Source: Bacillota bacterium (GTDB lineage: Bacteria; Bacillota; Clostridia; Christensenellales; CAG-138). Taken from it: a stretch of DNA of 10,346 bases. The notes under the pieces are model-generated. The model was not told the origin of the DNA and ran no database searches. It saw only the letters and a list, made by a program, of their open reading frames with translations. Position 1 is the stretch's first letter, and each line of letters opens with the position of its first letter. The position numbers and the translations under genes are program-made. Shown here in pieces: positions 1-7,416 of this stretch. Location: NCBI GenBank assembly GCA_023453725.1, contig JAEXTB010000195.1:1-10346 (forward strand), in the 5' to 3' direction.

Positions 1-316
1 CCCAGTCAGCGCAGCAGGCGCACTCTCCGTCATAAGCCGCATGACCAACGAACTGATGCAGGAAGTACAGGAAAAAAGCACGTACATCAAGGAAACGCTC
101 GGTGCTGTAAAAGGCGTTCTTTCCATCAGCGGCGTGGGCCTGATGCTGGGAATTGAAACGGTACGGCCCGCCAAGAACATTTTGTTAGGCTGCCTGGACC
201 GCGGAGTGATCGTACTGACCGCAAAGAATAAAATCCGGCTTTTGCCGCCGCTCAATATTCCAATGCCGCTGCTTATGGAAGCCATCGCCATATTGAAGGA
301 GGAAATTGAACAATGA
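1..316 (+). CDS. argD: acetylornithine aminotransferase, C-terminal end (5' truncated by window)
   Basis: Only the last 104 codons are in the window; the frame is open from base 2, so the start lies upstream. The family (class III, PLP-dependent aminotransferases) converts N-acetylglutamate semialdehyde to N-acetylornithine in cytoplasmic arginine synthesis. The visible part is the C-terminal small domain: a PVSAAGALSVI helix typical of the NPxxxAAALAVL segment, then GVGLMLGIE, and the RLLPPLNIP segment near the end. The catalytic lysine is not in view. The stop overlaps the argF start in an ATGA, which argues for translational coupling and supports ArgD over another class III aminotransferase. 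What I see is the family and the gene order; the exact substrate is inferred from the argF neighbour. Confidence 0.88.
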   Translation, partial: PVSAAGALSVISRMTNELMQEVQEKSTYIKETLGAVKGVLSISGVGLMLGIETVRPAKNILLGCLDRGVIVLTAKNKIRLLPPLNIPMPLLMEAIAILKEEIEQ

Positions 317-1224
317 AGCATTTATGTAAACTTTCCGACCTGACCCCGCAGGAAATCACGGACATTTTAAACCTTGCCGACCAGTTAAAGTACGAAAGCA
401 AGAACGGCATTGTCCATCACCACCTGGCGGGGAAGACGCTCGGCATGATATTCCAGAAATCCTCCACGCGCACGCGCGTTTCGTTTGAAGTTGGCATGTA
501 CCAGCTGGGCGGCAGCGCCCTGTTCCTTTCCGCAAACGATCTGCAGATCGGCCGCGGCGAACCCGTACAAGATACGGCAAGGGTGTTGTCCCGGTATTTA
601 GACGGCATCATGATCCGCACCTACAAGCAGCAGGAAGTCGAGGACTTGGCGAAATACGGCTCCATCCCCGTCATCAACGGCCTCACGGACTATGCGCACC
701 CCTGTCAGGTGCTGGCAGACCTGATGACGGTGCGCGAACACAAGGGCACGTTCAAGGGCCTGAAGCTTAGTTTCATCGGCGATGGCAACAACATGGCGAA
801 CTCCCTCATCGTCGGCGGTATCAAAATGGGCATGGAAGTGGCGATTGCCTGCCCGGAACACTATCAGCCGGATGCGGACATTATGACCTGGGCAAAAGCG
901 AACGGGACATTTACCTGCACCACGGATATACTTTCCGCCGCGAAGGACGCCGACGTACTTTATACCGACGTCTGGGCCTCCATGGGTCAGGAAGGGGAAG
1001 CGGAGAAGCGCAAGGCGGCATTTGTTGGCTACCAAGTCAACGACGCGGTGATGGGCGCGGCAAAACCTGACGCCATTGTGCTCCACTGCCTACCGGCACA
1101 CCGGGAAGAGGAAATCACAACCGCCGTATTTGAGGCCCACGCTGGTGAGATATTCGATGAGGCGGAAAACCGCCTGCATGCACAGAAAGCCGTGCTCGTC
1201 AAACTCCTTGGGAAAGCGGAGTAA
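313..1224 (+). CDS. argF: ornithine carbamoyltransferase
   Basis: Makes citrulline from ornithine and carbamoyl phosphate in the cytoplasm. It has 303 residues, about normal for the family. The carbamoyl-phosphate loop KSSTRTR is at 49-55, GRGEPVQDTAR at 80-90 and HPCQ at 129-132. The ornithine-side motif DVWASMGQE is at 219-227 and the HCLPAHR segment with the active-site cysteine is at 258-264; FIGDGNNMANS (154-164) is the second-domain loop. All key motifs are intact. The start ATG sits in an ATGA overlap with argD, with AAGGAGG at 296-302 about 10 nt upstream. Carbamoyl phosphate should come from the carA-carB genes just downstream. The SMG loop and HCLPAHR separate it from aspartate carbamoyltransferase. 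Confidence 0.97.
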   Translation: MKHLCKLSDLTPQEITDILNLADQLKYESKNGIVHHHLAGKTLGMIFQKSSTRTRVSFEVGMYQLGGSALFLSANDLQIGRGEPVQDTARVLSRYLDGIMIRTYKQQEVEDLAKYGSIPVINGLTDYAHPCQVLADLMTVREHKGTFKGLKLSFIGDGNNMANSLIVGGIKMGMEVAIACPEHYQPDADIMTWAKANGTFTCTTDILSAAKDADVLYTDVWASMGQEGEAEKRKAAFVGYQVNDAVMGAAKPDAIVLHCLPAHREEEITTAVFEAHAGEIFDEAENRLHAQKAVLVKLLGKAE

Positions 1225-1240
1225 CGGCCATGAAAAGAGT

Positions 1241-1282
1241 AAAAGCGGAACGGGAAATACAATTCCCGCTCCGCTTTTCTTT
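1241..1282 (+). terminator. intrinsic terminator after argF
   Basis: A 16-bp stem (1241-1256 with 1263-1278) has one A/C mismatch and a 6-nt loop, and its right arm ends in TTTT followed by CTTT. It starts 16 nt after the argF stop and lies 62 nt before the carA start. It should end most argD-argF transcripts, or let a fraction through into carA. Confidence 0.8.
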
Positions 1283-1344
1283 ACCCCTGAAAAATATTGC
1301 GGGCTTATCAAAATGATTTTTTAGATATTCAAAAGGAGGATGAC

Positions 1345-2424
1345 ATGCAAACTGCTTACCTTGTGCTATCCAACGGACAGGTGTTTGAAGGAAAGCGCTT
1401 TGGCGCACCAGGCTCCCCCACCGGGGAGCTGGTGTTTACCACCGGCATGTGCGGCTATGTGGAAACGCTCAGCGACCCGAGCTATTATGGCCAGATCGTG
1501 CTGCAGACATTTCCTTTGATCGGCAACTACGGCATCATCAAAGCGGATATGGAAAGCCGCAAAAGCTATGTCACCGCCTATATCGTGCGGGAAGTCTGCG
1601 AAGAGCCGTCTAACTTCCGGGCGGGCGGCACGCTGGATGCTTTTTTGAAGGAACAGAACGTCCCCGGCCTATATGATGTGGACACCCGGGAGATCACAAA
1701 AATCATACGCGAAACCGGCGTGATGAACGCCCGGATTGTAGACGAAGTCATGGAAGCAAGCTCTCACGGCCTTTCGGACTTCGTGATTGAAAACGCCGTC
1801 GCCTCCGTAAGCGAGACCTTCCTCCGCCTCTACCCTGCCATTGGAGAAAAGCGCCGCCGCGTAGCGCTTTTAGATTGCGGGGCTAAGCGCAACATCGTGC
1901 GGGAGCTGTGTAAGCGCGGTTGTGAGGTGCTGCTGCTTCCCTACGATACCACGGCGGAAACGCTGCTTTCTTATAAGCCCGACGGCGTGATGTTAAGTAA
2001 CGGCCCCGGCGACCCTGTGGAAAACGTGGGCGTCATACGTGAAATCAAAAAGCTGCTAAATCGCGTGCCGATATTCGGCATCTGCCTGGGGCACCAGCTG
2101 CTTGCGCTGGCAAGCGGAGGGCAAACCATAAAGCTCAAGTACGGCCACCGCGGCGCGAACCAGCCCGTGCGGGATGTTGAAACAGGCCGCGTCTATATCA
2201 CCAGCCAGAACCACGGCTACGCCGTGGTCAGCGATAGCCTTGCGCACTGCGGCGCAAAACTCAGGCTGCACAACGCAAACGACATGACCTGCGAGGGTGT
2301 AGATTACCCGGATATCGGTGCGTTTTCCGTACAGTTCCACCCGGAAGCCTGCGCAGGTCCGCAGGACACTGCCATTCTGTTTGACCGCTTTATCGACTTG
2401 ATGGGAGGGAACGTATGCCTTTAA
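1345..2424 (+). CDS. carA: carbamoyl-phosphate synthase, small (glutaminase) subunit
   Basis: Hydrolyses glutamine and passes ammonia to CarB. It has 359 residues, near the usual 350-380. The N-terminal CPS small-chain domain (about 1-150) carries GELVFTTGMCGYVETLSDPSY. The class I glutamine amidotransferase domain (about 170-355) has LSNGPGDP at 217-224, the nucleophile C247 in GICLGHQ, and H332/E334 in QFHPEA, so the triad is complete. KYGHRGANQPV and TSQNHGYAV are typical of CarA. The start is ATG 1345, with a very strong AAAAGGAGG at 1331-1339 just upstream; the reading frame is open 16 codons further 5' but has no ribosome site there. The stop overlaps carB by 10 nt. I see no convincing promoter in the 62 nt after the terminator. 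Confidence 0.96.
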   Translation: MQTAYLVLSNGQVFEGKRFGAPGSPTGELVFTTGMCGYVETLSDPSYYGQIVLQTFPLIGNYGIIKADMESRKSYVTAYIVREVCEEPSNFRAGGTLDAFLKEQNVPGLYDVDTREITKIIRETGVMNARIVDEVMEASSHGLSDFVIENAVASVSETFLRLYPAIGEKRRRVALLDCGAKRNIVRELCKRGCEVLLLPYDTTAETLLSYKPDGVMLSNGPGDPVENVGVIREIKKLLNRVPIFGICLGHQLLALASGGQTIKLKYGHRGANQPVRDVETGRVYITSQNHGYAVVSDSLAHCGAKLRLHNANDMTCEGVDYPDIGAFSVQFHPEACAGPQDTAILFDRFIDLMGGNVCL

Positions 2425-5400
2425 ACCGGAATATTAAAAAAGTACTGATGATCGGCTCCGGGCCGATCGTGATCGGCCAGGCGGCCGAATTCGATTATGC
2501 GGGCGCACAGGCGTGCAGCGTACTTAAGGACGCGGGTGTCAACGTGGTGCTGATTAACTCCAACCCCGCCACCATCATGACGGACAAGACCCTGGCGGAT
2601 GAAATCTATCTGGAGCCGCTTACCGTCACGACCGTGAAGCGCATTATTGAAAAGGAACGGTCAGATAGCCTTTTAGCCTCTTTGGGCGGACAGACAGGGC
2701 TCACGCTTGCCATGCAGCTCCACAAGGAAGGGTATTTAGCCCGCATGGGTGTGCAGCTGCTTGGCACCAACGCGGAGGCGATTGACAAAGCGGAAGACCG
2801 GCAGCTGTTTAAGGATACGATGCAATCTATCGGCCAGCCCGTCATTCCCTCCGAAATCGCAAACGATGTAGAGACCGCAGTAAATATTGCCGCTCGCATC
2901 GGATACCCCGTTATCATCCGCCCGGCGTTCACGCTGGGTGGCGCGGGCGGCGGTGTCGCTTACGCGGAGGAAGAATTAAGAACCATCGCCGCAAACGGCC
3001 TGCTGCTCTCCCCCATCACGCAAATATTGGTGGAAAAGTACATCTACGGCTGGAAGGAGATCGAGTTTGAGATCATGCGAGACGGCAACGACAACTGCAT
3101 CGCTGTCTGCTCCATGGAGAATTTCGATCCGGTGGGCGTTCACACGGGGGACAGCATCGTCATCGCCCCCGCCGTCACGCTTTCGGATAAGGAATTCCAA
3201 CTACTTCGGAGTGCGTCGCTTTCTATTATCCGCGCGCTAAAAATAGAGGGCGGCTGCAACTGCCAGTTTGCCCTGAACCCGGATAGCTTTGAATACGCGG
3301 TGATCGAGGTCAACCCGCGCGTGTCGCGCTCCTCGGCCTTGGCGAGCAAGGCGACCGGCTACCCCATTGCAAAAGTGGCAACGAAGATCGCCTTAGGCTA
3401 TACGCTCGATGAAATCCTAAATGACATCACGGGTAAGACCTGCGCCTGCTTTGAGCCGACGCTCGATTATGTGGTGTTAAAGGTTCCGAAGTGGCCGTTT
3501 GACAAGTTTGTACACGCCAGCCGCCGCTTAGGCACCCAGATGAAGGCAACGGGCGAGGTCATGGCGATTGCCCCCTCCTTCGAAATGGCGATCATGAAGG
3601 CCGTCCGGGGCGCGGAAATTTCGTTGGATACGCTCAACCTCCCGAGCTTAGCGGGGACGGATGTCCGGGCGCGATTAAAGATTGCAGACGACCAACGCCT
3701 GTTCACCGTGTTCGCCGCGCTAAAACAGGGAATCGCGGTGGATGAGATATTTGAGGTTACAAAGATAGACCGCTGGTTTTTATACAAGCTCAAACGGCTT
3801 GCGGATTTTGAGCTTGCCGCAGCAAGCACTCCGCTGGACACGCAAACGTATCTTGCCGCCAAACGGCTTGGGTACACGGACAAAGCACTGCTACGCCTCA
3901 CAGGCCAGCCGCTACCCCAGCATCGCAACGCGGTCTACAAGATGGTGGATACCTGCGGCGCAGAGTTTGACGCACAGACGCCCTACTTTTACTCCACCTA
4001 TGACGATACGTGCGAATCCCGCGCGATCCCGCGCGGGGAGAAACCGCGCATCATCGTGCTCGGCTCCGGTCCTATCCGCATCGGCCAGGGGATCGAGTTC
4101 GATTATTCCTCCGTCCACTGCGTGCGCACGCTGCGCACTTTGGGCTATGAAGTCACGCTCATCAACAACAACCCGGAAACCGTCTCCACGGATTTTTCCA
4201 CCGCCGACCGGCTCTATTTTGAGCCGCTCACGGAAGAGGATGTTCTTCATGTCATCGAAGTGGAGCAGCCTATCGGCGTGGTCGTGGCGTTTGGCGGGCA
4301 GACGGCCATCAAATTGACGCGCTTTCTTTCCGAGCGCAACATCCCAATCTTAGGCACGAGCGCAGAGAGCATCAATACCGCGGAGGACCGCGAACGCTTT
4401 GACGCGCTTCTGGAACGCTTCCACTTTAAGCGCCCGGCGGGCATCGGCGTTAAGACCATGGAAGAGGCGCTTGCTGCTGCGGAGCAGCTTCAATACCCCG
4501 TTCTGGTGCGTCCTTCCTACGTCATCGGCGGGCAGAACATGACCATTGCCTACGCGGAAGAGGATGTGCGGGCGTACATGTCCCTGATTTTAGCACAGGG
4601 CATCGATAACCCCGTACTGGTCGATAAATACATGATGGGCACGGAACTGGAAGTGGACGTCATTTCCGATGGATGGGATGTGCTCATCCCCGGCATTATG
4701 CAGCACATTGAGCGCGCGGGCGTGCACTCCGGCGACTCCATCGCGGTTTATCCGCCCTACAACGTCAGCGACACGATGCTTGCAACTATTATCGACTGTT
4801 CGGAAAAGCTTGCGCTCGCCTTGGGCACCAAAGGGCTTGTCAACATCCAGTACCTCATTTACCACAACGAGCTGTATGTCATAGAGCTCAACCCCCGCGC
4901 CTCCCGCACCATTCCCTACATCAGCAAGGTGACGGGCGTACCCATGGTGGAGCTTGCGACCAAGGTGATGGTGGACTGCCGCTTAAAAGACCTGGGCTAC
5001 GGCACGGGGCTCTATAAAACCCCACCGTATGTGGCCGTAAAGGTGCCGGTGTTCTCCTTTGAAAAGCTAAGCGACGTGAACGCGGCCTTGGGACCGGAAA
5101 TGAAATCCACCGGCGAGGTATTGGGCGTGGGCAAGACGTTGGAGGAGGCGCTTTATAAGGGGCTGCTTTCTGCGGGCCTCCATATCCCCTCTTCCGCCTA
5201 TGAGCGGCGGGGCGGCGTGTTTATCAGCGTCAACAAGCAGGATCGGTTTGAGATATTGCCGCTTGCAAAATCCCTCAACGACCTTTCCATGCAGCTTTAC
5301 GCCACGCCCGGCACGGCGCGGGATATCGAGCGCTTGGGCATCGATGTGGAGCGCGTCAACCCGCTTTGCGTGGACGACGGCATACTGGATTTACTCGAAA

Positions 5401-6449
5401 GCGGGAAACTCAGCTACATCGTATTCACCGGCAACGGTGAAAAAGCGGAGGTGCAGGATTATATCCGTCTGCACCGGCGCGCGCTGCAGCTTGGGGTAGC
5501 GGTTTTAACCTCACTGGATACCGCAAACGCGCTCGCCTCGATTATTGCAAGCCGCTTCAATGAACGCAATACCGAGCTTGTGGACATCAACCACATGCGC
5601 GCTTCCCGCCAGAAACTGCACTTTTACAAGATGCAGGGCACGGGAAACGACTGCATTGTGCTCGATAACCGGGCCGGTACCCTCACTTGCCCGGAATCGC
5701 TCGCAATACGGCATTCTGACCGGCATTTCGGCATCGGTGGAGAAGGATTGGTGTTGATCGAAAATTCGGCTGTGGCGGACGCGAAGATCCGCATGTTCAA
5801 CCAGGACGGCAGCGAGGGCCAAATGGCGGGCAACTCTATCCGCTGCGTAGGAAAGTTACTGTACGATCAGGGGATTATCAAAAAAGAACGCCTGTCCATT
5901 GAGACGCCAAGCGGCATACGGCAGTTGCGGCTGTACCTCTTTGATGGCAAGGTGCGCTCTGTTGAGGTGAACATGGGCAAAGCCTCCCTTGACCCCGCCG
6001 CCCTCCCCGCTCACTTTCCCGGAAACCGTGTCATCAACATGCCGTTTTTTGCGGCGGGAAAGACATGGAACATCACGTTGGTGAGCGTAGGCAACCCGCA
6101 CTGCGTGGTGTTCTGCGAACGGGTGGATGCCATCGATATCGGCCGTGTCGGCCCGCAGTTCGAGCATGCGTCCCCGTTCCCGGAGCGCATCAACACGGAA
6201 TTTGTGCGGGTAGTGAACCGCCGCACGCTCAAAATGCGCGTGTGGGAGCGCGGCAACGGTGAAACCTGGGCCTGCGGCACCGGCGCTTGCGCCGCCGTTG
6301 TGGCGGCAGTGGAAAACGGGCACTGCGACAAGGATGCGGATATTACCGTAAAGCTATTCGGCGGTGATCTCGTGGTGAGGTATACCGAGGATACCGTATA
6401 CCTCACCGGCAACGCAAGCCTTGTTTATGAAGGGGATGTGGAGTACTAA
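2415..6449 (+). CDS. carB: carbamoyl-phosphate synthase large subunit fused to a diaminopimelate epimerase-like domain
   Basis: 1344 residues, against roughly 1060-1075 for ordinary CarB. Residues 1-1060 are a full CarB. The first synthetase half has GSGPIVIGQAAEFDY (14-28), R129, R169 and IEVNPRVSRSS (297-307). An oligomerisation segment follows. The second half has GSGPIRIGQGIEFDYSS (550-566), SGDSIAVYPP (772-781) and IELNPRASR (823-831). The MGS-like allosteric domain is about 934-1058, with ATPGT at 963-967 and TSLDTANAL. From about 1066 the chain continues in frame into a DapF fold (KMQGTGND at 1072-1079). The start is ATG 2415 with GGAGGG at 2404-2409. No stop, frameshift or ribosome site lies at the junction. 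CarB makes carbamoyl phosphate from bicarbonate, ammonia and two ATP. The arginine-gene context suggests a biosynthetic, arginine-linked CPS. The job of the attached domain is unknown. Confidence 0.95.
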   Translation: MPLNRNIKKVLMIGSGPIVIGQAAEFDYAGAQACSVLKDAGVNVVLINSNPATIMTDKTLADEIYLEPLTVTTVKRIIEKERSDSLLASLGGQTGLTLAMQLHKEGYLARMGVQLLGTNAEAIDKAEDRQLFKDTMQSIGQPVIPSEIANDVETAVNIAARIGYPVIIRPAFTLGGAGGGVAYAEEELRTIAANGLLLSPITQILVEKYIYGWKEIEFEIMRDGNDNCIAVCSMENFDPVGVHTGDSIVIAPAVTLSDKEFQLLRSASLSIIRALKIEGGCNCQFALNPDSFEYAVIEVNPRVSRSSALASKATGYPIAKVATKIALGYTLDEILNDITGKTCACFEPTLDYVVLKVPKWPFDKFVHASRRLGTQMKATGEVMAIAPSFEMAIMKAVRGAEISLDTLNLPSLAGTDVRARLKIADDQRLFTVFAALKQGIAVDEIFEVTKIDRWFLYKLKRLADFELAAASTPLDTQTYLAAKRLGYTDKALLRLTGQPLPQHRNAVYKMVDTCGAEFDAQTPYFYSTYDDTCESRAIPRGEKPRIIVLGSGPIRIGQGIEFDYSSVHCVRTLRTLGYEVTLINNNPETVSTDFSTADRLYFEPLTEEDVLHVIEVEQPIGVVVAFGGQTAIKLTRFLSERNIPILGTSAESINTAEDRERFDALLERFHFKRPAGIGVKTMEEALAAAEQLQYPVLVRPSYVIGGQNMTIAYAEEDVRAYMSLILAQGIDNPVLVDKYMMGTELEVDVISDGWDVLIPGIMQHIERAGVHSGDSIAVYPPYNVSDTMLATIIDCSEKLALALGTKGLVNIQYLIYHNELYVIELNPRASRTIPYISKVTGVPMVELATKVMVDCRLKDLGYGTGLYKTPPYVAVKVPVFSFEKLSDVNAALGPEMKSTGEVLGVGKTLEEALYKGLLSAGLHIPSSAYERRGGVFISVNKQDRFEILPLAKSLNDLSMQLYATPGTARDIERLGIDVERVNPLCVDDGILDLLESGKLSYIVFTGNGEKAEVQDYIRLHRRALQLGVAVLTSLDTANALASIIASRFNERNTELVDINHMRASRQKLHFYKMQGTGNDCIVLDNRAGTLTCPESLAIRHSDRHFGIGGEGLVLIENSAVADAKIRMFNQDGSEGQMAGNSIRCVGKLLYDQGIIKKERLSIETPSGIRQLRLYLFDGKVRSVEVNMGKASLDPAALPAHFPGNRVINMPFFAAGKTWNITLVSVGNPHCVVFCERVDAIDIGRVGPQFEHASPFPERINTEFVRVVNRRTLKMRVWERGNGETWACGTGACAAVVAAVENGHCDKDADITVKLFGGDLVVRYTEDTVYLTGNASLVYEGDVEY
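5595..6449 (+). other. DapF-like C-terminal domain of the CarB fusion, first catalytic Cys replaced by Ala
   Basis: Residues 1061-1344 of the fusion (284 aa) match the whole length of a DapF, the two-domain PLP-independent epimerase that converts LL- to meso-diaminopimelate for lysine and peptidoglycan. Visible family motifs are GTGND (1075-1079), HFGIGGEG (1104-1111), MFNQDGSE (1127-1134), GNPH (1227-1230), NTEFV (1260-1264), ERGNGET (1278-1284) and ACGTGAC (1286-1292), where C1287 is the second catalytic cysteine. At the first catalytic position the usual MCGN reads MAGN, with A1138 encoded by GCG at 5826-5828. GCG differs from both Cys codons at all three positions, so this is not a simple base error. 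Internal ATGs at 5595 and 5631 have no Shine-Dalgarno site, so separate translation is unlikely. Under the standard two-base mechanism the domain should not racemise normally. Confidence 0.85.
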
Positions 6450-6459
6450 CCTTCCATTC

Positions 6460-6494
6460 AGCGAGCGCTTCAGAAGGAAAGCGCTCGCTATTTA
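6460..6494 (+). terminator. intrinsic terminator after carB
   Basis: A perfect 11-bp GC-rich stem (6460-6470 with 6479-6489) has an 8-nt loop and is followed by ATTTAAAA. It begins 11 nt after the carB stop. The U-tract is short, so efficiency may be moderate, but position and stem strength fit the end of the arg-car transcript. Confidence 0.75.
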
Positions 6495-6501
6495 AAATAC
6501 A

Positions 6502-6534
6502 TACGCCTGTATTTATGGTACAATAACAGGCGTA
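6502..6534 (+). promoter_or_regulatory. extended -10 promoter inside a 9-bp inverted repeat, upstream of the TSUP gene
   Basis: A TGG spacer-type extended -10 followed by TACAAT (6516-6524) lies in the 15-nt centre of a perfect dyad, TACGCCTGT (6502-6510) and ACAGGCGTA (6526-6534). I see no good -35, which is acceptable for an extended -10. The right arm would cover the transcription start near 6530. This layout looks like a repressor operator for the transporter gene that starts at 6592. The promoter and the protein that binds are inference; the dyad is directly visible. Confidence 0.5.
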
Positions 6535-6591
6535 CATTTGCCATTTAAGACACTCTTCACCGGGGTGAAATGGTTGGACTGGAGGCACTCT

Positions 6592-7359
6592 GTGGAACTT
6601 TCCCTCACTACCTACCTGATTGTCTGCCCGCTGGTATTCTTAGCGGGCTTTGTCGATTCGATCGCAGGCGGCGGCGGGCTGATTTCGCTTCCCGCCTACC
6701 TTCTTGCCGGGCTGCCCGCGCACGAAACACTCGGCACAAACAAAACCGCAATGAGCATCGGCACGTTTACTGCCACCGTCAAATACTTTAAGGCCGGGCA
6801 GATCGACTGGCGCGTCGGCCTCTTTTCCGCTGCGGCCTCCTTTCTTGGTGCCATCGGCGGAAGCACATTGAGCCTGACGATCCCCGACAAGACTCTAAGA
6901 ATTATAATGCTCGCCGTCATCCCGGCAGTAGCGGTGTTCCTGCTCATCAAGCGCAACTTTGGAACAGCGCCCGCTGTAGACCTGCAGCTAAGCCCCCGCC
7001 GGGTCGCGCTGACCTCTTTGTTGATCGGCCTTGTGGTCGGCTGCTATGACGGGCTAATCGGCCCGGGGACCGGAACGTTTTTGATCCTCGCGTTCACCGG
7101 GTTTCTGGGCTTTGATCTACTGAAATCCTCCGCCTGCGCGAAGGTGGCAAACCTTATGTCCAACATCGCATCGATGATCGTATTCAGCATGAGCGGGAAA
7201 GTCTTGTTTCAATTGGCCATTCCCGCTGCGGTATTTGCTTCCGCAGGCAACTATCTGGGTGCAAAGCTCGCCCTCAAAGGCGGCGCGAAATATGTCCGCT
7301 ACACGGTGTTCATCGTCATAGGCCTGCTGTTTATCAAAATGGCTGTGGAACTCTTCTGA
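6592..7359 (+). CDS. TSUP (TauE/SafE, YfcA-like) family membrane transporter
   Basis: A polytopic inner-membrane protein of 255 residues with about eight hydrophobic segments arranged as two repeats. Each repeat carries the family signature: GFVDSIAGGGGLISLP at 19-34 and GCYDGLIGPGTGTF at 150-163. GTNKTAMSIG (48-57) and the C-terminal NYLGAKLALKGG region also resemble E. coli YfcA. TSUP members move small anions such as sulfite or sulfonates and related organic anions; the substrate here cannot be told from sequence. I chose GTG 6592 because GGAGG (6581-6585) sits 6 nt before it and the protein then begins right at the first membrane segment. The frame is open back to a TTG at 6538, but that has no ribosome site. 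It appears to be transcribed alone, between two terminators. Confidence 0.88.
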   Translation: MELSLTTYLIVCPLVFLAGFVDSIAGGGGLISLPAYLLAGLPAHETLGTNKTAMSIGTFTATVKYFKAGQIDWRVGLFSAAASFLGAIGGSTLSLTIPDKTLRIIMLAVIPAVAVFLLIKRNFGTAPAVDLQLSPRRVALTSLLIGLVVGCYDGLIGPGTGTFLILAFTGFLGFDLLKSSACAKVANLMSNIASMIVFSMSGKVLFQLAIPAAVFASAGNYLGAKLALKGGAKYVRYTVFIVIGLLFIKMAVELF

Positions 7360-7369
7360 GACCTTTTAA

Positions 7370-7402
7370 AAAGAGCGCCCCAAACGGGGCGCTCTTTGCT
7401 TT
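7370..7402. terminator. bidirectional terminator between the convergent transporter genes
   Basis: A perfect 12-bp stem, AAAGAGCGCCCC (7370-7381) with GGGGCGCTCTTT (7386-7397), has a 4-nt loop. T-rich DNA follows on both strands (GCTTTTT on +, TTTTTAAAAGG on - including the stem base). It starts 11 nt after the TSUP stop and lies just beyond the end of the - strand kimA-like gene, so it can serve both. Confidence 0.9.
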
Positions 7403-7416
7403 TTATGTTCTTTTCA

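Noticed and set aside
598..1086. 162-codon - strand ORF within argF, and similar long antisense ORFs in carB
   Set aside because: They are shadows of GC-rich coding sequence with no family match, and they lie opposite genes with intact motifs.
1290..1335. ArgR (ARG box) operator before carA
   Set aside because: Only one half-site (ATTCA at 1327-1331) fits; the partner half is poor.
1297..1344. carA starting 16 codons upstream at TTG 1297
   Set aside because: It has no ribosome site, whereas ATG 1345 has a near-perfect one and matches the CarA N-terminus.
5595..5640. Separate dapF gene beginning at an internal ATG
   Set aside because: Neither ATG (5595 or 5631) has a ribosome site and the frame is continuous with carB, so a fusion is the simpler reading.
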